Below are positions 7,468 to 15,295 of a stretch of 39,024 nt of DNA, in pieces. A model generated the notes under the pieces. The model made no database searches. It saw nothing but the letters and a program-made list of their open reading frames with translations, and was not told where the DNA came from. The stretch is from positions 1 through 39,024 of the IMG/VR virus record IMGVR_UViG_3300025873_000009, one strand, 5' to 3'. The position numbers were made by a program, and so were the translations under genes. This stretch comes from a virus. Position 1 is the first letter of the stretch; each line of letters starts with the position of its first letter.

Positions 7468-9555
7468 TTATATCTGTGCTGCTTGGTTAGTTAGGTTAAG
7501 TTCGAAGACAACAACTTCAGCAGCCTTAGTTGGCTTCATAAGAACTTTACACCATAATTCGTTTCTATCCACTCTTATAGGAGTGTTAGTAGTTTCATCA
7601 CAAACCACAGCGTAATCTACAAGACCTCTTCTCCTACGAATATCATCCATAAGAGGATCTACAACACCCACAATCTTCTCCCAGGTAACAGAGTCGTTAG
7701 GCTCAAACACAAAGCGTCTAGTAGAAGCTAGTAATATCTTTCTTACTTGAATCATAAGTCTCCTAACATTCACTCTATCCAAAGCAGTAGGATCTCGTTG
7801 AGCAGTCCTCTGTCCAAATATCATTATCCCCTGTTGAGGGAAATTGACTATTGGGTTAATAATATTTCCACCACTGTACATGGAGTCTCTATCGCCCTGG
7901 TTGACACTTATCTCCACATCGGTAGGTTTAGTCAGGGCACCACGGGAAACGCCAGCAGGAGCGAACCAGGGGTCTCCTACCTCGTCTGTGTAAGCCATCT
8001 GCCTCACAGCGTAAATAGCAGGGTCATACCAGCGATCCTTGGCAGAGAAAGTGTCATATGTCTGCACCCAGGGCCAGTATACCGCAGCATAATTACTCGC
8101 TAGAGCGGCAGTTCTTTCAGTGGACTGTCCATTGGTCCAATCTATAGCTTGCTGTACCGTATTAAGCCCATAAGGGGGTGATACAACAGCTAAAAAGTTT
8201 TGTGAATCTTGTGCCAAAGTAACAAGATTATTTTGTACATTTTCATCACTGTTTCCAGGGACTATTCCTATAGAAATATTCAAGGTATCATCATCTAGAG
8301 AAAAGATACCTGATTTACTTACACTATCTCCTATAATATCAGCATTATCTTGAGTGCCATTATCTCCACCAGCTAATGGATAAGAGTTATGAACAGGTTT
8401 TATAAATCTTGGATCAGCATCGTCCACTGTGTAAGTTGCCGTCTGACTGGTCCACACTTCAGCGGTTACCTGTTGATCCGTAAATACACTAAGAAGATCA
8501 GTGAAGTCTGTCATTGCTGTTACATTAGTATCAGCATCTTCAAACTGGAAATACCCTTTAATGTATTGAGAGGTAGGATCAGCGACTCCAGTATTAATTA
8601 CATCTTCTGCAAAATTAGGAGAAGATAATAAAGAAATTTTATAGGACTCTGCGGTAGTTCCATTTCTATTTACTTGAACATTTACATTTTCCCCACCAGT
8701 ACGGTTAACCTCCATGGAGTACCCACTAGTAGTACCATCCGATTTAACCCCTTCATTGTATCCAACTCCTGGGTAAAGACTTTCTACAGCATAGGACAAG
8801 CTATTAGGACCCGTCCACCACAACTCTACCCCCGTAGTATCAATTGTTCCAGCCGGGTTCCCCGCAGCCATACCGTTCCAATTCAGAGGCTTCAAGACAG
8901 CTAGTTCTTCACCCACCGCTCTAGTAGGTGCGCTAAAAGCAGAAGCAGTAAGTATTACGCCAGATCCAGCAAACCCAGCAACAACATAACCCCTATCTAC
9001 ACCACCAGTAGTTCCTCCTTGATCGACAAGATCATAATAAGCTCCTATATTAGCCGAATCTAATGAACCACCAATAACCTTTTTAATAGCTTGGGCCTGT
9101 GTGGAACCAGTAGGAACTGTGTCAGCAGGAATATCATACTCTTTAGGGGCACCAAATACATCCACTCCATCTACATTAAGTTGTACTGAGAGATAAAGAT
9201 CAGTACCTCCAGCCTCCCCGTAGTTGCCGGGGTCCACTTGGAAAGCAGCACAACCACCTAGACGAATATCTGCTGTAGCATCAGCAGCAGTAGACCCAGA
9301 ACCTCTAACAAAATATAAAGAGTTAGTAGTTTCCAGTATTTCTAAAGCACCTTCCAACCCTTGTCCAGGGATATCTTCAGTTGGTTCACCAAACATCTGT
9401 ACCAACCCTTCCTGAGAAGTAATTAGGGTAGCCTTGTTAACGGGACCTTGGTTAGCGAACCCAACAATACCAACAACGGATGGATTTACTGAGGTAGGAT
9501 AGTTACTTATATCCTTTTCAATAACATATACTCCGGGACTTACAAAGTTAGCCAT
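7468..9555 (-). CDS. gp18: Tail sheath protein, gp18-like
   Basis: The 695-residue product is the contractile sheath subunit; T4 gp18 has 659 residues. The N-terminus has the typical FVSPGVYVIEKD and then VGIVGFANQGP, LITSQEGLVQMFG and a TNSLYFVRG strand. The C-terminal half contains the conserved sheath core, with GIMIFGQRTAQRD, VNVRRLMIQVRKILLASTR and RFVFEPNDSVTW, ending in ELNLTNQAAQI. The middle (about 100-400) is the more variable outer domain. AAGGA lies before the ATG at 9555, and the gene begins 11 bases after the 58-residue gene. Confidence 0.95.
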   Translation of the reverse strand: MANFVSPGVYVIEKDISNYPTSVNPSVVGIVGFANQGPVNKATLITSQEGLVQMFGEPTEDIPGQGLEGALEILETTNSLYFVRGSGSTAADATADIRLGGCAAFQVDPGNYGEAGGTDLYLSVQLNVDGVDVFGAPKEYDIPADTVPTGSTQAQAIKKVIGGSLDSANIGAYYDLVDQGGTTGGVDRGYVVAGFAGSGVILTASAFSAPTRAVGEELAVLKPLNWNGMAAGNPAGTIDTTGVELWWTGPNSLSYAVESLYPGVGYNEGVKSDGTTSGYSMEVNRTGGENVNVQVNRNGTTAESYKISLLSSPNFAEDVINTGVADPTSQYIKGYFQFEDADTNVTAMTDFTDLLSVFTDQQVTAEVWTSQTATYTVDDADPRFIKPVHNSYPLAGGDNGTQDNADIIGDSVSKSGIFSLDDDTLNISIGIVPGNSDENVQNNLVTLAQDSQNFLAVVSPPYGLNTVQQAIDWTNGQSTERTAALASNYAAVYWPWVQTYDTFSAKDRWYDPAIYAVRQMAYTDEVGDPWFAPAGVSRGALTKPTDVEISVNQGDRDSMYSGGNIINPIVNFPQQGIMIFGQRTAQRDPTALDRVNVRRLMIQVRKILLASTRRFVFEPNDSVTWEKIVGVVDPLMDDIRRRRGLVDYAVVCDETTNTPIRVDRNELWCKVLMKPTKAAEVVVFELNLTNQAAQI

Positions 9556-9566
9556 TTTTATTATCC

Positions 9567-9743
9567 TTATGCGTTAGTAATCTTTAAAACTCTTCTTTTT
9601 GCTAAATTCTTAACAGTAGTGGTTAAAGCAGAGTCAGGGACAGCAATAAACTCTCTAGGCGAGAGCCATTTTCCGATAGGTCCATTGGGACCTTTGATAA
9701 ATATTTGCATTCCTGTGTAAGAATCATTTTTAATAACTTTCAT
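9567..9743 (-). CDS. Small protein upstream of sheath, unknown function
   Basis: The 58-residue product (MKVIKNDSYTGMQIF...) is basic and probably a small beta-rich fold, with GPIGKWLSPREFIAVPD in the middle and a basic end (LAKRRVLKI). An in-frame ATG exists at 9770, but that extension would include the AGGAG ribosome site; AGGAG at 9755-9751 is seven bases from the ATG at 9743, which decides the start. It sits between tail completion and sheath genes and may be a neck or sheath-associated component. Confidence 0.65.
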   Translation of the reverse strand: MKVIKNDSYTGMQIFIKGPNGPIGKWLSPREFIAVPDSALTTTVKNLAKRRVLKITNA

Positions 9744-9760
9744 AAGTATTCTCCTATCTT

Positions 9761-9768
9761 TATTTATC
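9761..9768 (-). promoter_or_regulatory. Late-promoter-like box GATAAATA
   Basis: The minus strand reads GATAAATA, a NATAAATA match, in the 55-base gap between the gp15-like stop and the 58-residue gene. It is one of the few such boxes that falls in a non-coding gap ahead of a late operon (58-residue gene, sheath, tube). The predicted transcription start lies very close to the AGGAG ribosome site, which weakens the case. Confidence 0.35.
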
Positions 9769-9798
9769 ATTCACAGCAGATTTAAGTGTATTATTTTT

Positions 9799-11103
9799 TC
9801 AAGAAAGCCAAATCTCCGACACTACTTTCTCTATTCTTCCCGTAGAGGTAACTTTGAACCTTGGGCTAGGGATATATAGTTCAGCCTCAATAGAAAAAGA
9901 TTTCCTCAAAAGTCTATCCTCCCTATCCCCGTCCACTAAAGTACTGCTATTACTCTCATCCTTTAAAAAGATCTTTAAGTTATCACTAAATGGAGTAGCT
10001 ATTTTCAGACTGGGGTTAAATTTAACTCTTATATTTTGTGAAATTTGATCCATGTCTTCCATATACTTTGTCCATAAGTTAACAGAATAGGTTATATTCA
10101 CAGGCACATCTGATCTAGAGATTATTCTTTCTGCTCTCTGTATATCATCATTCCATTCTGTGGATTGAATTAATACATTATCATATCTCCTCCTACTGTC
10201 ATCACTCTTTGCTGAAAGCTGATGTACCGTAATAATAGGTAGAATCATACTATTTTCTTGAAACTTCTTAGCTACTGCCCGTTCAGGAGCAGAGTGAGTA
10301 GCCTTTACTCGTATTAACTTGTTTTCTCCATCTAGATAATGCAACATACCAAATGTAGAAATTAGGGATCTGATAACTTCTTTATACACAAAGGGGGATA
10401 AGGTGGCATTGTTAGTAGCCTCTTGTATAAAGTTATTCCATATAATATTAGAACTTCTAGCATCCTCAATAGGAGGAGGGGCTCCTTCCCCCCCAGTAGT
10501 AGTGGCTCCTAAATAAACACTGCCCTCTAAAGTCTCCGTTTGATCTGAAGAGTGACAAATTAGTTTAAGTATTTTAGTGGAACCACAGTCAGTATACATA
10601 TCTAAAGAAAATGCGCTATTAGATTGCCCGTCAATAGGCATATCTGTTACCGCATCAGGGTCATCCGTAGTCCAATAAGGGCCTGTGCCATAATCACCAC
10701 AACAGTTACTAGGAGGATCACATTCAACCTGCCCATGCCACACTTCACAAATTTCTGATATATCGTACCCACCGTTCTCCTCCTCCTCCCAATTAATAGC
10801 CTGTCTATACGGCCCCTCTCCCCCCAACGCCACAGGTCTACATAAGGTTCCCACTTGGAAATCACCAACTAAGGTTGCCCCTATAGGATTACAATCTCCT
10901 CTCTTTGGCACAACATTAAGGCCACCTAACCACAACTGGTATTCCCAATTGCCAATAATGGTGCCAGGACCTGTATCCCCAGCAACATGGCTAAAAGATA
11001 AGGTAGGATTGATCTTTAAAGATCTATTTTTACTTCTTTCTACCGTATCAAATATAACCTCAGGAATAGTCTTCCCTGTATATACATCTTCTCTAGTCGT
11101 CAA
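9799..11103 (-). CDS. gp15: gp15-like tail completion protein with cysteine-rich N-terminal extension
   Basis: The 434-residue product has a C-terminal half (about 235-434) that follows T4 gp15: a helix plus GMLHYLDGENKLIRVKATHS, then ILPIITVHQLSAKSDD, RRRYDNVL, PVNITYSVNLWTKYMEDM, FNPSLKI and the GDREDRLLRKSFSIEAELYI strand. gp15 caps the tail tube and joins it to the neck. T4 gp15 has 272 residues; here about 230 extra residues precede the core, with eight cysteines between 71 and 183 and the motif ECDPPSNC followed by PYW and DP. That motif recurs in the cysteine-rich baseplate-region protein at 18135-20837. No ATG is available; TTG at 11103 is the likely start, overlapping the end of the upstream gene by 11 bases, with a GGGGG stretch upstream. 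Confidence 0.82.
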   Translation of the reverse strand: MTTREDVYTGKTIPEVIFDTVERSKNRSLKINPTLSFSHVAGDTGPGTIIGNWEYQLWLGGLNVVPKRGDCNPIGATLVGDFQVGTLCRPVALGGEGPYRQAINWEEEENGGYDISEICEVWHGQVECDPPSNCCGDYGTGPYWTTDDPDAVTDMPIDGQSNSAFSLDMYTDCGSTKILKLICHSSDQTETLEGSVYLGATTTGGEGAPPPIEDARSSNIIWNNFIQEATNNATLSPFVYKEVIRSLISTFGMLHYLDGENKLIRVKATHSAPERAVAKKFQENSMILPIITVHQLSAKSDDSRRRYDNVLIQSTEWNDDIQRAERIISRSDVPVNITYSVNLWTKYMEDMDQISQNIRVKFNPSLKIATPFSDNLKIFLKDESNSSTLVDGDREDRLLRKSFSIEAELYIPSPRFKVTSTGRIEKVVSEIWLS

Positions 11104-11659
11104 TGTTTATATACCCCCCTAGATCAGGACTTCTATCGGGTACATCATCATTAAACATTTCCTGAGTATCACGAAGAAGTCTAGCGGAGCAAGCCAGATG
11201 GTAAACTCCGTACAATTCAAAGCTGTCCTCTTGAACCTCATACACCTCATATTTCTGGTTCTGGAACCTAGGCTGAATAATATCACCTGCCTTAGGTCTT
11301 TCATGTATACGCTGCTCTATAGAAGATTTATTAAATATAAAAATCTGTTCATTTTTAAGTTCCAATCCAAATTCAGATAGAGTTTCCTCTAACACTGTAG
11401 GATTGTAATGACCATATACAAGAATAGGTTCTACATCTATAACTTTATTCCTAGCTTCCATATAAGTTTCATCATAATCTTCATTCATTCGAAACTTAAA
11501 ATAAAGTAACTCTGACCCGCCTAATCTAATAATTTCATCATCAACCAAATTAAATAAATTAATATCGTTATTGGTTTGATCAAATAAACTAAGCTCAGTC
11601 CCCCCCAGAAGCTCTGGGAGGGGTGGCATAGGTGTAGTTACTCTATATTTTTTAACCAT
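11093..11659 (-). CDS. gp14: Neck protein, gp14-like
   Basis: The 188-residue product follows the gp13-like gene (TAATG overlap), the same order as in T4. It shows the pattern of neck/head-closure proteins: YMEARNKVIDVEPILVYGHY, LSEFGLELKNEQIFIF, ERPKAGDIIQPR and a C-terminal strand YEVYEVQEDSFELYGVYH ending in a domain with SARLL. In T4, gp13 and gp14 form the neck that closes the filled head and joins it to the tail. The assignment rests on gene order and on the ExGDxI/QxxYEVxEV pattern. Confidence 0.7.
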   Translation of the reverse strand: MVKKYRVTTPMPPLPELLGGTELSLFDQTNNDINLFNLVDDEIIRLGGSELLYFKFRMNEDYDETYMEARNKVIDVEPILVYGHYNPTVLEETLSEFGLELKNEQIFIFNKSSIEQRIHERPKAGDIIQPRFQNQKYEVYEVQEDSFELYGVYHLACSARLLRDTQEMFNDDVPDRSPDLGGYINIDD

Positions 11660-12531
11660 TAGTAAGTAGAGAACTTGGGAGGTTCTTCAATCTCCGATAT
11701 AAGTTCTTGTTGTAGGAGTTCTTTTTCCTGCATACCTTCTTGTATTAATGCTTGCCCATTCATTTGGGCTCCCCCAGCAGGACCAGGGATTACAGCATAC
11801 TTACTTCTTATCTCCCCTAGCAATATTTTAGCACACGCTAAAGTATATTTTTGGATCCAATTAATATATGCGGGAGGCAGGTTTTCACTATCCAAAGATT
11901 TGTATTGTATTATAACTTCTTCAGGAGTAGTGGCAGGGGGTGGGTAAAGCTGAAGATATTTCCCTCCAACTATATCCCAAGTACCATCTTGTCCTAGTAT
12001 CTTCCTGGTCATCTCCATAGTAGATTGGAGAAGGTAATAATCTCCTACACCAAAAGTATTAAAAAGATAATTGTCTTGGAAATATTTGATGAAAAAGTCA
12101 AATTCTAATGTACCTGCTTGTGCTTGAATACTTAGTAAAGACTTCTTATATATTACATTAAAGAGACCTTTAAGAATCCAAGGAGGTATAGCGTACATAT
12201 TAACATGGGCAGACGCATCAAATACTGCCATCTGATTAGCCCAGTAAGGAGCATGATAATCCAACTTAGTAATAGACTCATCTATACAAGTTTTAATTTG
12301 ATAAGGGGTAAGCTCTACTCTAACAATAGGGTGCCCCATTCTAGCCAGAACAAAACTATTAATTATTTCTTCAAAATTATTAAACTCAACTCCCCCAGCC
12401 TCAGTAGTTTTATTGAGGGTATCAGGATCAATTAGACCCGAGGGCCTATTGTCAAGCATATTATTAGAAGTAGGGGTTCTAGCTCCCGAGTTCCCCCATC
12501 CCCTCATTATCGGATTTCCTATCTGCGGCAT
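11659..12531 (-). CDS. gp13: Neck protein, gp13-like
   Basis: The 290-residue product matches the T4 gp13 family pattern: VRVELTPYQIKTCIDESI in the N-terminal part, PPWILKGLFNVIYKK, GGKYLQLYPPP, VIIQYKSLDSENLPP, then IQKYTLACAKILLGEIRSKY and a C-terminal PGPAGGAQMNGQALIQEG with a helix rich in Glu. It forms the neck ring at the portal. The ATG at 12531 lies inside the end of the preceding small gene (53-base overlap), with AAGGAG ten bases before it. Confidence 0.85.
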   Translation of the reverse strand: MPQIGNPIMRGWGNSGARTPTSNNMLDNRPSGLIDPDTLNKTTEAGGVEFNNFEEIINSFVLARMGHPIVRVELTPYQIKTCIDESITKLDYHAPYWANQMAVFDASAHVNMYAIPPWILKGLFNVIYKKSLLSIQAQAGTLEFDFFIKYFQDNYLFNTFGVGDYYLLQSTMEMTRKILGQDGTWDIVGGKYLQLYPPPATTPEEVIIQYKSLDSENLPPAYINWIQKYTLACAKILLGEIRSKYAVIPGPAGGAQMNGQALIQEGMQEKELLQQELISEIEEPPKFSTY

Positions 12532-12730
12532 TGTCTATGGTCTCCTTGGGTTTTTTCTTAGTATACTTTCTCTTAGTCTTGTTCTCATTAATGTTTTCAT
12601 TAACAAGTTTTAAATATGGATGATCTATGCTTACACTAGATGATATAGTTTGTTGAGGTCTTATTTCAAGTATATCAGAGCCAGAATAAACCAACATCTT
12701 AAATCTACATGTGCTTTTGTAAGTATACAT
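12479..12730 (-). CDS. Small protein between capsid and neck genes, unknown function
   Basis: The 83-residue product has a beta-like N-terminal half (MLVYSGSDILEIRP) and a lysine-rich C-terminal half (TKRKYTKKKPKE). It overlaps the gp13-like gene by 53 bases. An AGGA two bases before the ATG at 12730 is tight, and an internal ATG at 12694 (MLVYSGS) is an alternative start. It is the first gene after the capsid terminator, so it needs its own promoter or read-through; TATAATA lies about 10 bases upstream. Confidence 0.6.
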   Translation of the reverse strand: MYTYKSTCRFKMLVYSGSDILEIRPQQTISSSVSIDHPYLKLVNENINENKTKRKYTKKKPKETIDNAADRKSDNEGMGELGS

Positions 12731-12750
12731 TTCCTATATTATATAGCCTT

Positions 12751-12788
12751 AATAGAAAAATAGGGTGGAGAGTTTTTCATCTCCACCC
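12751..12788 (-). terminator. Strong rho-independent terminator after the major capsid gene
   Basis: On the minus strand GGGTGGAG (12788-12781) pairs perfectly with CTCCACCC (12770-12763) around a 10-base loop, followed by TATTTTTCTATT. The hairpin begins 28 bases after the capsid stop codon. It is the clearest terminator in the window and closes the head operon. Confidence 0.88.
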
Positions 12789-12815
12789 CATGTTAATTAT
12801 TTGCTACGGAGTTAT

Positions 12816-14333
12816 CTAAATGACACTAGTAGCATTCTCAGTCCATCCACCAAGGAGACCAGTAGTACCCGCAAGGCGAATAACACGATAGAATCTAGAC
12901 TCTGGCGAAATTACAGCTTTACCGTAACGAGTAATCAGACCCTTTCTGGGCTGGAAGGTAGCGGGGTCAACGACTTTCGGCAGACCCTGGAGAGGAATGT
13001 ACGGAGCGTACACATAACCAGCATCCATCGGGCTAGAACCTTTGTAACCCATGAGGATTTCGTCCTCAGGATACAGAGGATCAACATACATGTCGTAACG
13101 ACCCATGAACTTACCAACATAAGAAATACCATTCTTACCCATATTAGTAGGTCCATCAGCACGATCAATACCACCTTGCAATCTAGCGGAAGACTCAAGA
13201 AGGGATGCAATCACAGGAGCGCATAGTATCCAGTTACCAGGACCACGGTGGGTAGTCTTGTAAATACTTTGAGAAGCAATGTTAATCAAAGCAAGCAAGT
13301 TAGCATAAACATCTCCAACATGACGAGGAGCAAAGTTCAGACCACTAGTACCCCAATCCATCATATAGACATTCTCTGTAGAATCGCCCTTAGGGTTACC
13401 AGCAGCAGTCCAGCTATTCTGGAAATCTCCAAAGTTTGAATCATTAGCATGTGCCGCAGTAAACCCTGCGAAACTATTACTATTACTCCAATCAAGGTTG
13501 GACCGTACAAAAGGAGACAATATACTCGTTACATCGTAAGCAACCATACGCAAATCTTCGATAAGTTCACGGTCAATTTCAAGGCGAAGTTCAGAGCTAA
13601 GAAGCTCAGTAAGTTCGCGCTCAAGATCCATATTGTGATAAGCCTTCAGGTCTTGAGAAGCCTCAAGAGTCCAAAGGGCTCTCATCTTACGAGTACGGGC
13701 AACAACAGGCTGCTGCTCGATGTGGAAGGTCATGTCGGGAATACCAGTACCATCAAGAAGCTCGCCAGCACTCATGGAGAATCCCCAAGTTCCGTGTGCT
13801 TTCTGTGCGCCAGCACCAGACACGGGGAAGTTAGCGATCTGACCACCATAAGTAGCTGATGGGTGTCCTGCACCCAGTCCAGTAAGTCCTAATTCACCAG
13901 TAGTAAAGTTGCCATCATCAATAGAAGACGCAAACGCCTGACCGCCAATGGCAGAAGTTTGTAAGCCACCCCAAGTAAGCAAGTACTTACTGTATAGCTC
14001 TCTAGTACCATTATGGTCAGTTCTGTTAGAACCAAGGTAGAAAATTTGTGAGACGGGGCCGCTCATTGGTTGAACGCCACATATCTTGTTAGCAATCAGT
14101 TCAGGGAAGACTCTACGAACAAGAGGGAATGCGAACTTTTGAAAAGTACCCAGCGATTGGGTAGTAGTACTAGCCTCATCAAGTTTTTCAGACATGATAG
14201 CTTTAGCTTGGTTTTCAAGAAGTTGAGCAGTAACTCTCTTAGTGTAGGAATCCTCAATATCCTCCAAAACGGGAGACCACTTCTCTAAAGTGGCACTATC
14301 CGCTCCAGGTTCCATAATTTCAGTATCAATCAT
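12816..14333 (-). CDS. gp23: Major capsid protein, gp23-like
   Basis: The 505-residue product is the major head subunit (T4 gp23: 521 residues). It shows FPELIANKICGVQPMSGPVSQIFYL near residue 75-100, the hallmark N-terminal stretch, and later YVGKFMGRYDMYVDPLYPEDEILMGYKG and YVYAPYIPL in the conserved core. Residues 51-54 (LDE-A) match the gp21 cleavage rule (L/I-x-E, then A or G), so the mature protein likely starts at Ala54; T4 gp23 is cut at residue 65. The gene starts 14 bases after the scaffold stop, with AAGGA eight bases before the ATG at 14333. It ends just before the terminator at 12751-12788. Confidence 0.95.
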   Translation of the reverse strand: MIDTEIMEPGADSATLEKWSPVLEDIEDSYTKRVTAQLLENQAKAIMSEKLDEASTTTQSLGTFQKFAFPLVRRVFPELIANKICGVQPMSGPVSQIFYLGSNRTDHNGTRELYSKYLLTWGGLQTSAIGGQAFASSIDDGNFTTGELGLTGLGAGHPSATYGGQIANFPVSGAGAQKAHGTWGFSMSAGELLDGTGIPDMTFHIEQQPVVARTRKMRALWTLEASQDLKAYHNMDLERELTELLSSELRLEIDRELIEDLRMVAYDVTSILSPFVRSNLDWSNSNSFAGFTAAHANDSNFGDFQNSWTAAGNPKGDSTENVYMMDWGTSGLNFAPRHVGDVYANLLALINIASQSIYKTTHRGPGNWILCAPVIASLLESSARLQGGIDRADGPTNMGKNGISYVGKFMGRYDMYVDPLYPEDEILMGYKGSSPMDAGYVYAPYIPLQGLPKVVDPATFQPRKGLITRYGKAVISPESRFYRVIRLAGTTGLLGGWTENATSVI

Positions 14334-14347
14334 AGGAATATTCCTTA

Positions 14348-14980
14348 TCAGTTTTTAGTGTTAGGCATGAAAGCCATAACATCTTCAGTTAAGAACGGAT
14401 TCCCTTTAGTAAAGTTGGGCTGCTCGTCCTCCACAGGTGCGTCCACATTTTCGGTAATAACAATAGCTTTCTCGGTGGACTCGAAATTGCTACCTAATTC
14501 TTCCTCAAGAGACTTGTTGGACTCCTGAAGTTGATCAACTCCCTCGTTTAAGGCCACTACTTTATCTTCAAGATTAATAATAACTCTTTCTAAACGAGAA
14601 TTTTCTTTGATAGAGGAGGCTAATTCTTGGACGAGAACTTCATTATCGCTCTCTACCTTTTGAACATCCTCATTAACTTTGTTAACTATCGGATCAAGAT
14701 CATCTCTTTCGATTTCAAACGAAAGGACCGTCTTAATATCCTTAAGAGCTTGAGCGTCACGATAAATCTCATGGGACTCAGAAAGCTCATCAAGAGCAGC
14801 CTCTTGGATAGTATCCATTTGATGACGAAGGAATGCGTGAACTTTATTAGTAAGCATATTCATCTCTTCATCAAGTCTTTCGGAAATAATACCTTGCATA
14901 ACCTTTGCTATCTCAGAAATAAGCTCCTCGCTCATTCCTTCGGGCAGTAGGTCTGCAATATCTTTTACTTTGTCTGACAT
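14348..14980 (-). CDS. gp22: Prohead core scaffold, gp22-like
   Basis: The 210-residue product is acidic and almost entirely helical, with a long coiled-coil region (about 95-165). That fits the T4 gp22 core scaffold, which is degraded by gp21 during head maturation. It has three sites that fit gp21 cleavage (L/I-x-E before A or G): E14|G15, E60|A61 and E146|G147. The frame is open to an ATG at 15013, but AGGAG at 14993-14989 is eight bases from the ATG at 14980 (MSDKVKD), which is the real start. It lies between protease and capsid genes, as in T4. The assignment is from position and composition. Confidence 0.82.
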   Translation of the reverse strand: MSDKVKDIADLLPEGMSEELISEIAKVMQGIISERLDEEMNMLTNKVHAFLRHQMDTIQEAALDELSESHEIYRDAQALKDIKTVLSFEIERDDLDPIVNKVNEDVQKVESDNEVLVQELASSIKENSRLERVIINLEDKVVALNEGVDQLQESNKSLEEELGSNFESTEKAIVITENVDAPVEDEQPNFTKGNPFLTEDVMAFMPNTKN

Positions 14981-14996
14981 AATTAAGTCTCCTATC

Positions 14997-15004
14997 TGTT
15001 TATA
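14997..15004 (-). promoter_or_regulatory. Weak late-promoter-like box TATAAACA
   Basis: The minus strand reads TATAAACA, one base from TATAAATA, in the gap ahead of the scaffold gene. It is followed by GATAGGAG, the same arrangement as the box at 9761-9768. Chance is quite possible. Confidence 0.25.
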
Positions 15005-15010
15005 TGTATG

Positions 15011-15046
15011 CACCCCATATTAATAGAGGTGTTTTTTATTATTTTT
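15011..15046 (+). terminator. Possible plus-strand terminator in the scaffold gap
   Basis: CACC (15011-15014) pairs with GGTG (15028-15031), with a further C-G pair and TA/TA pairs around TTAA, followed by TTTTTTATTATTTTTT. The stem is short and contains a mismatch and a bulge. It points against the genes here, so it would stop antisense transcription, if it works at all. Confidence 0.3.
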
Positions 15047-15049
15047 TGT

Positions 15050-15295
15050 TTATGCACTTGATTTTGGTTTCTCCCACCCTTGTCCAGTTGGAACCTCACC
15101 TATCTTAAAAAGTTGATTCCTTGTTACAGATCCCCCTGGTCCCCTTTGTACCATCCGTACAGATCCTGCTGTGGCTTTACCAGAAGACTTAGCCCCAGGT
15201 CTGTCTAATGGAGTATTTTTATAAGCTCTCTGAAGAGATTTAGACATTCTCTTTGCTTCCATCAACTTATCTCTCATAAAATTAACAAAACTCAT
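15050..15295 (-). CDS. Small basic prohead core peptide with repeat shared with the protease
   Basis: The 81-residue product starts MSFVNFMRDKLMEAKR, close to FVNFMRDRLNE at residues 269-279 of the neighbouring protease and to RDKLMEAKSPR at 198-208. It contains LME-A (E13|A14), a good gp21 cleavage site, so the N-terminal 13 residues may be a core-targeting peptide that is cut off. The remainder is basic and rich in Gly, Ser and Lys, suggesting an internal head protein or DNA-associated peptide. Its ATG overlaps the protease stop (ATGA), with GGGAG upstream. Confidence 0.65.
   Translation of the reverse strand: MSFVNFMRDKLMEAKRMSKSLQRAYKNTPLDRPGAKSSGKATAGSVRMVQRGPGGSVTRNQLFKIGEVPTGQGWEKPKSSA

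Noticed and set aside
9744-9770. Upstream ATG for the 58-residue gene
   Set aside because: The AGGAG site lies inside this extension and fits the ATG at 9743.
12765-13859. Plus-strand ORFs antisense to the capsid gene
   Set aside because: They are shadows of the well supported capsid frame and have no family features.
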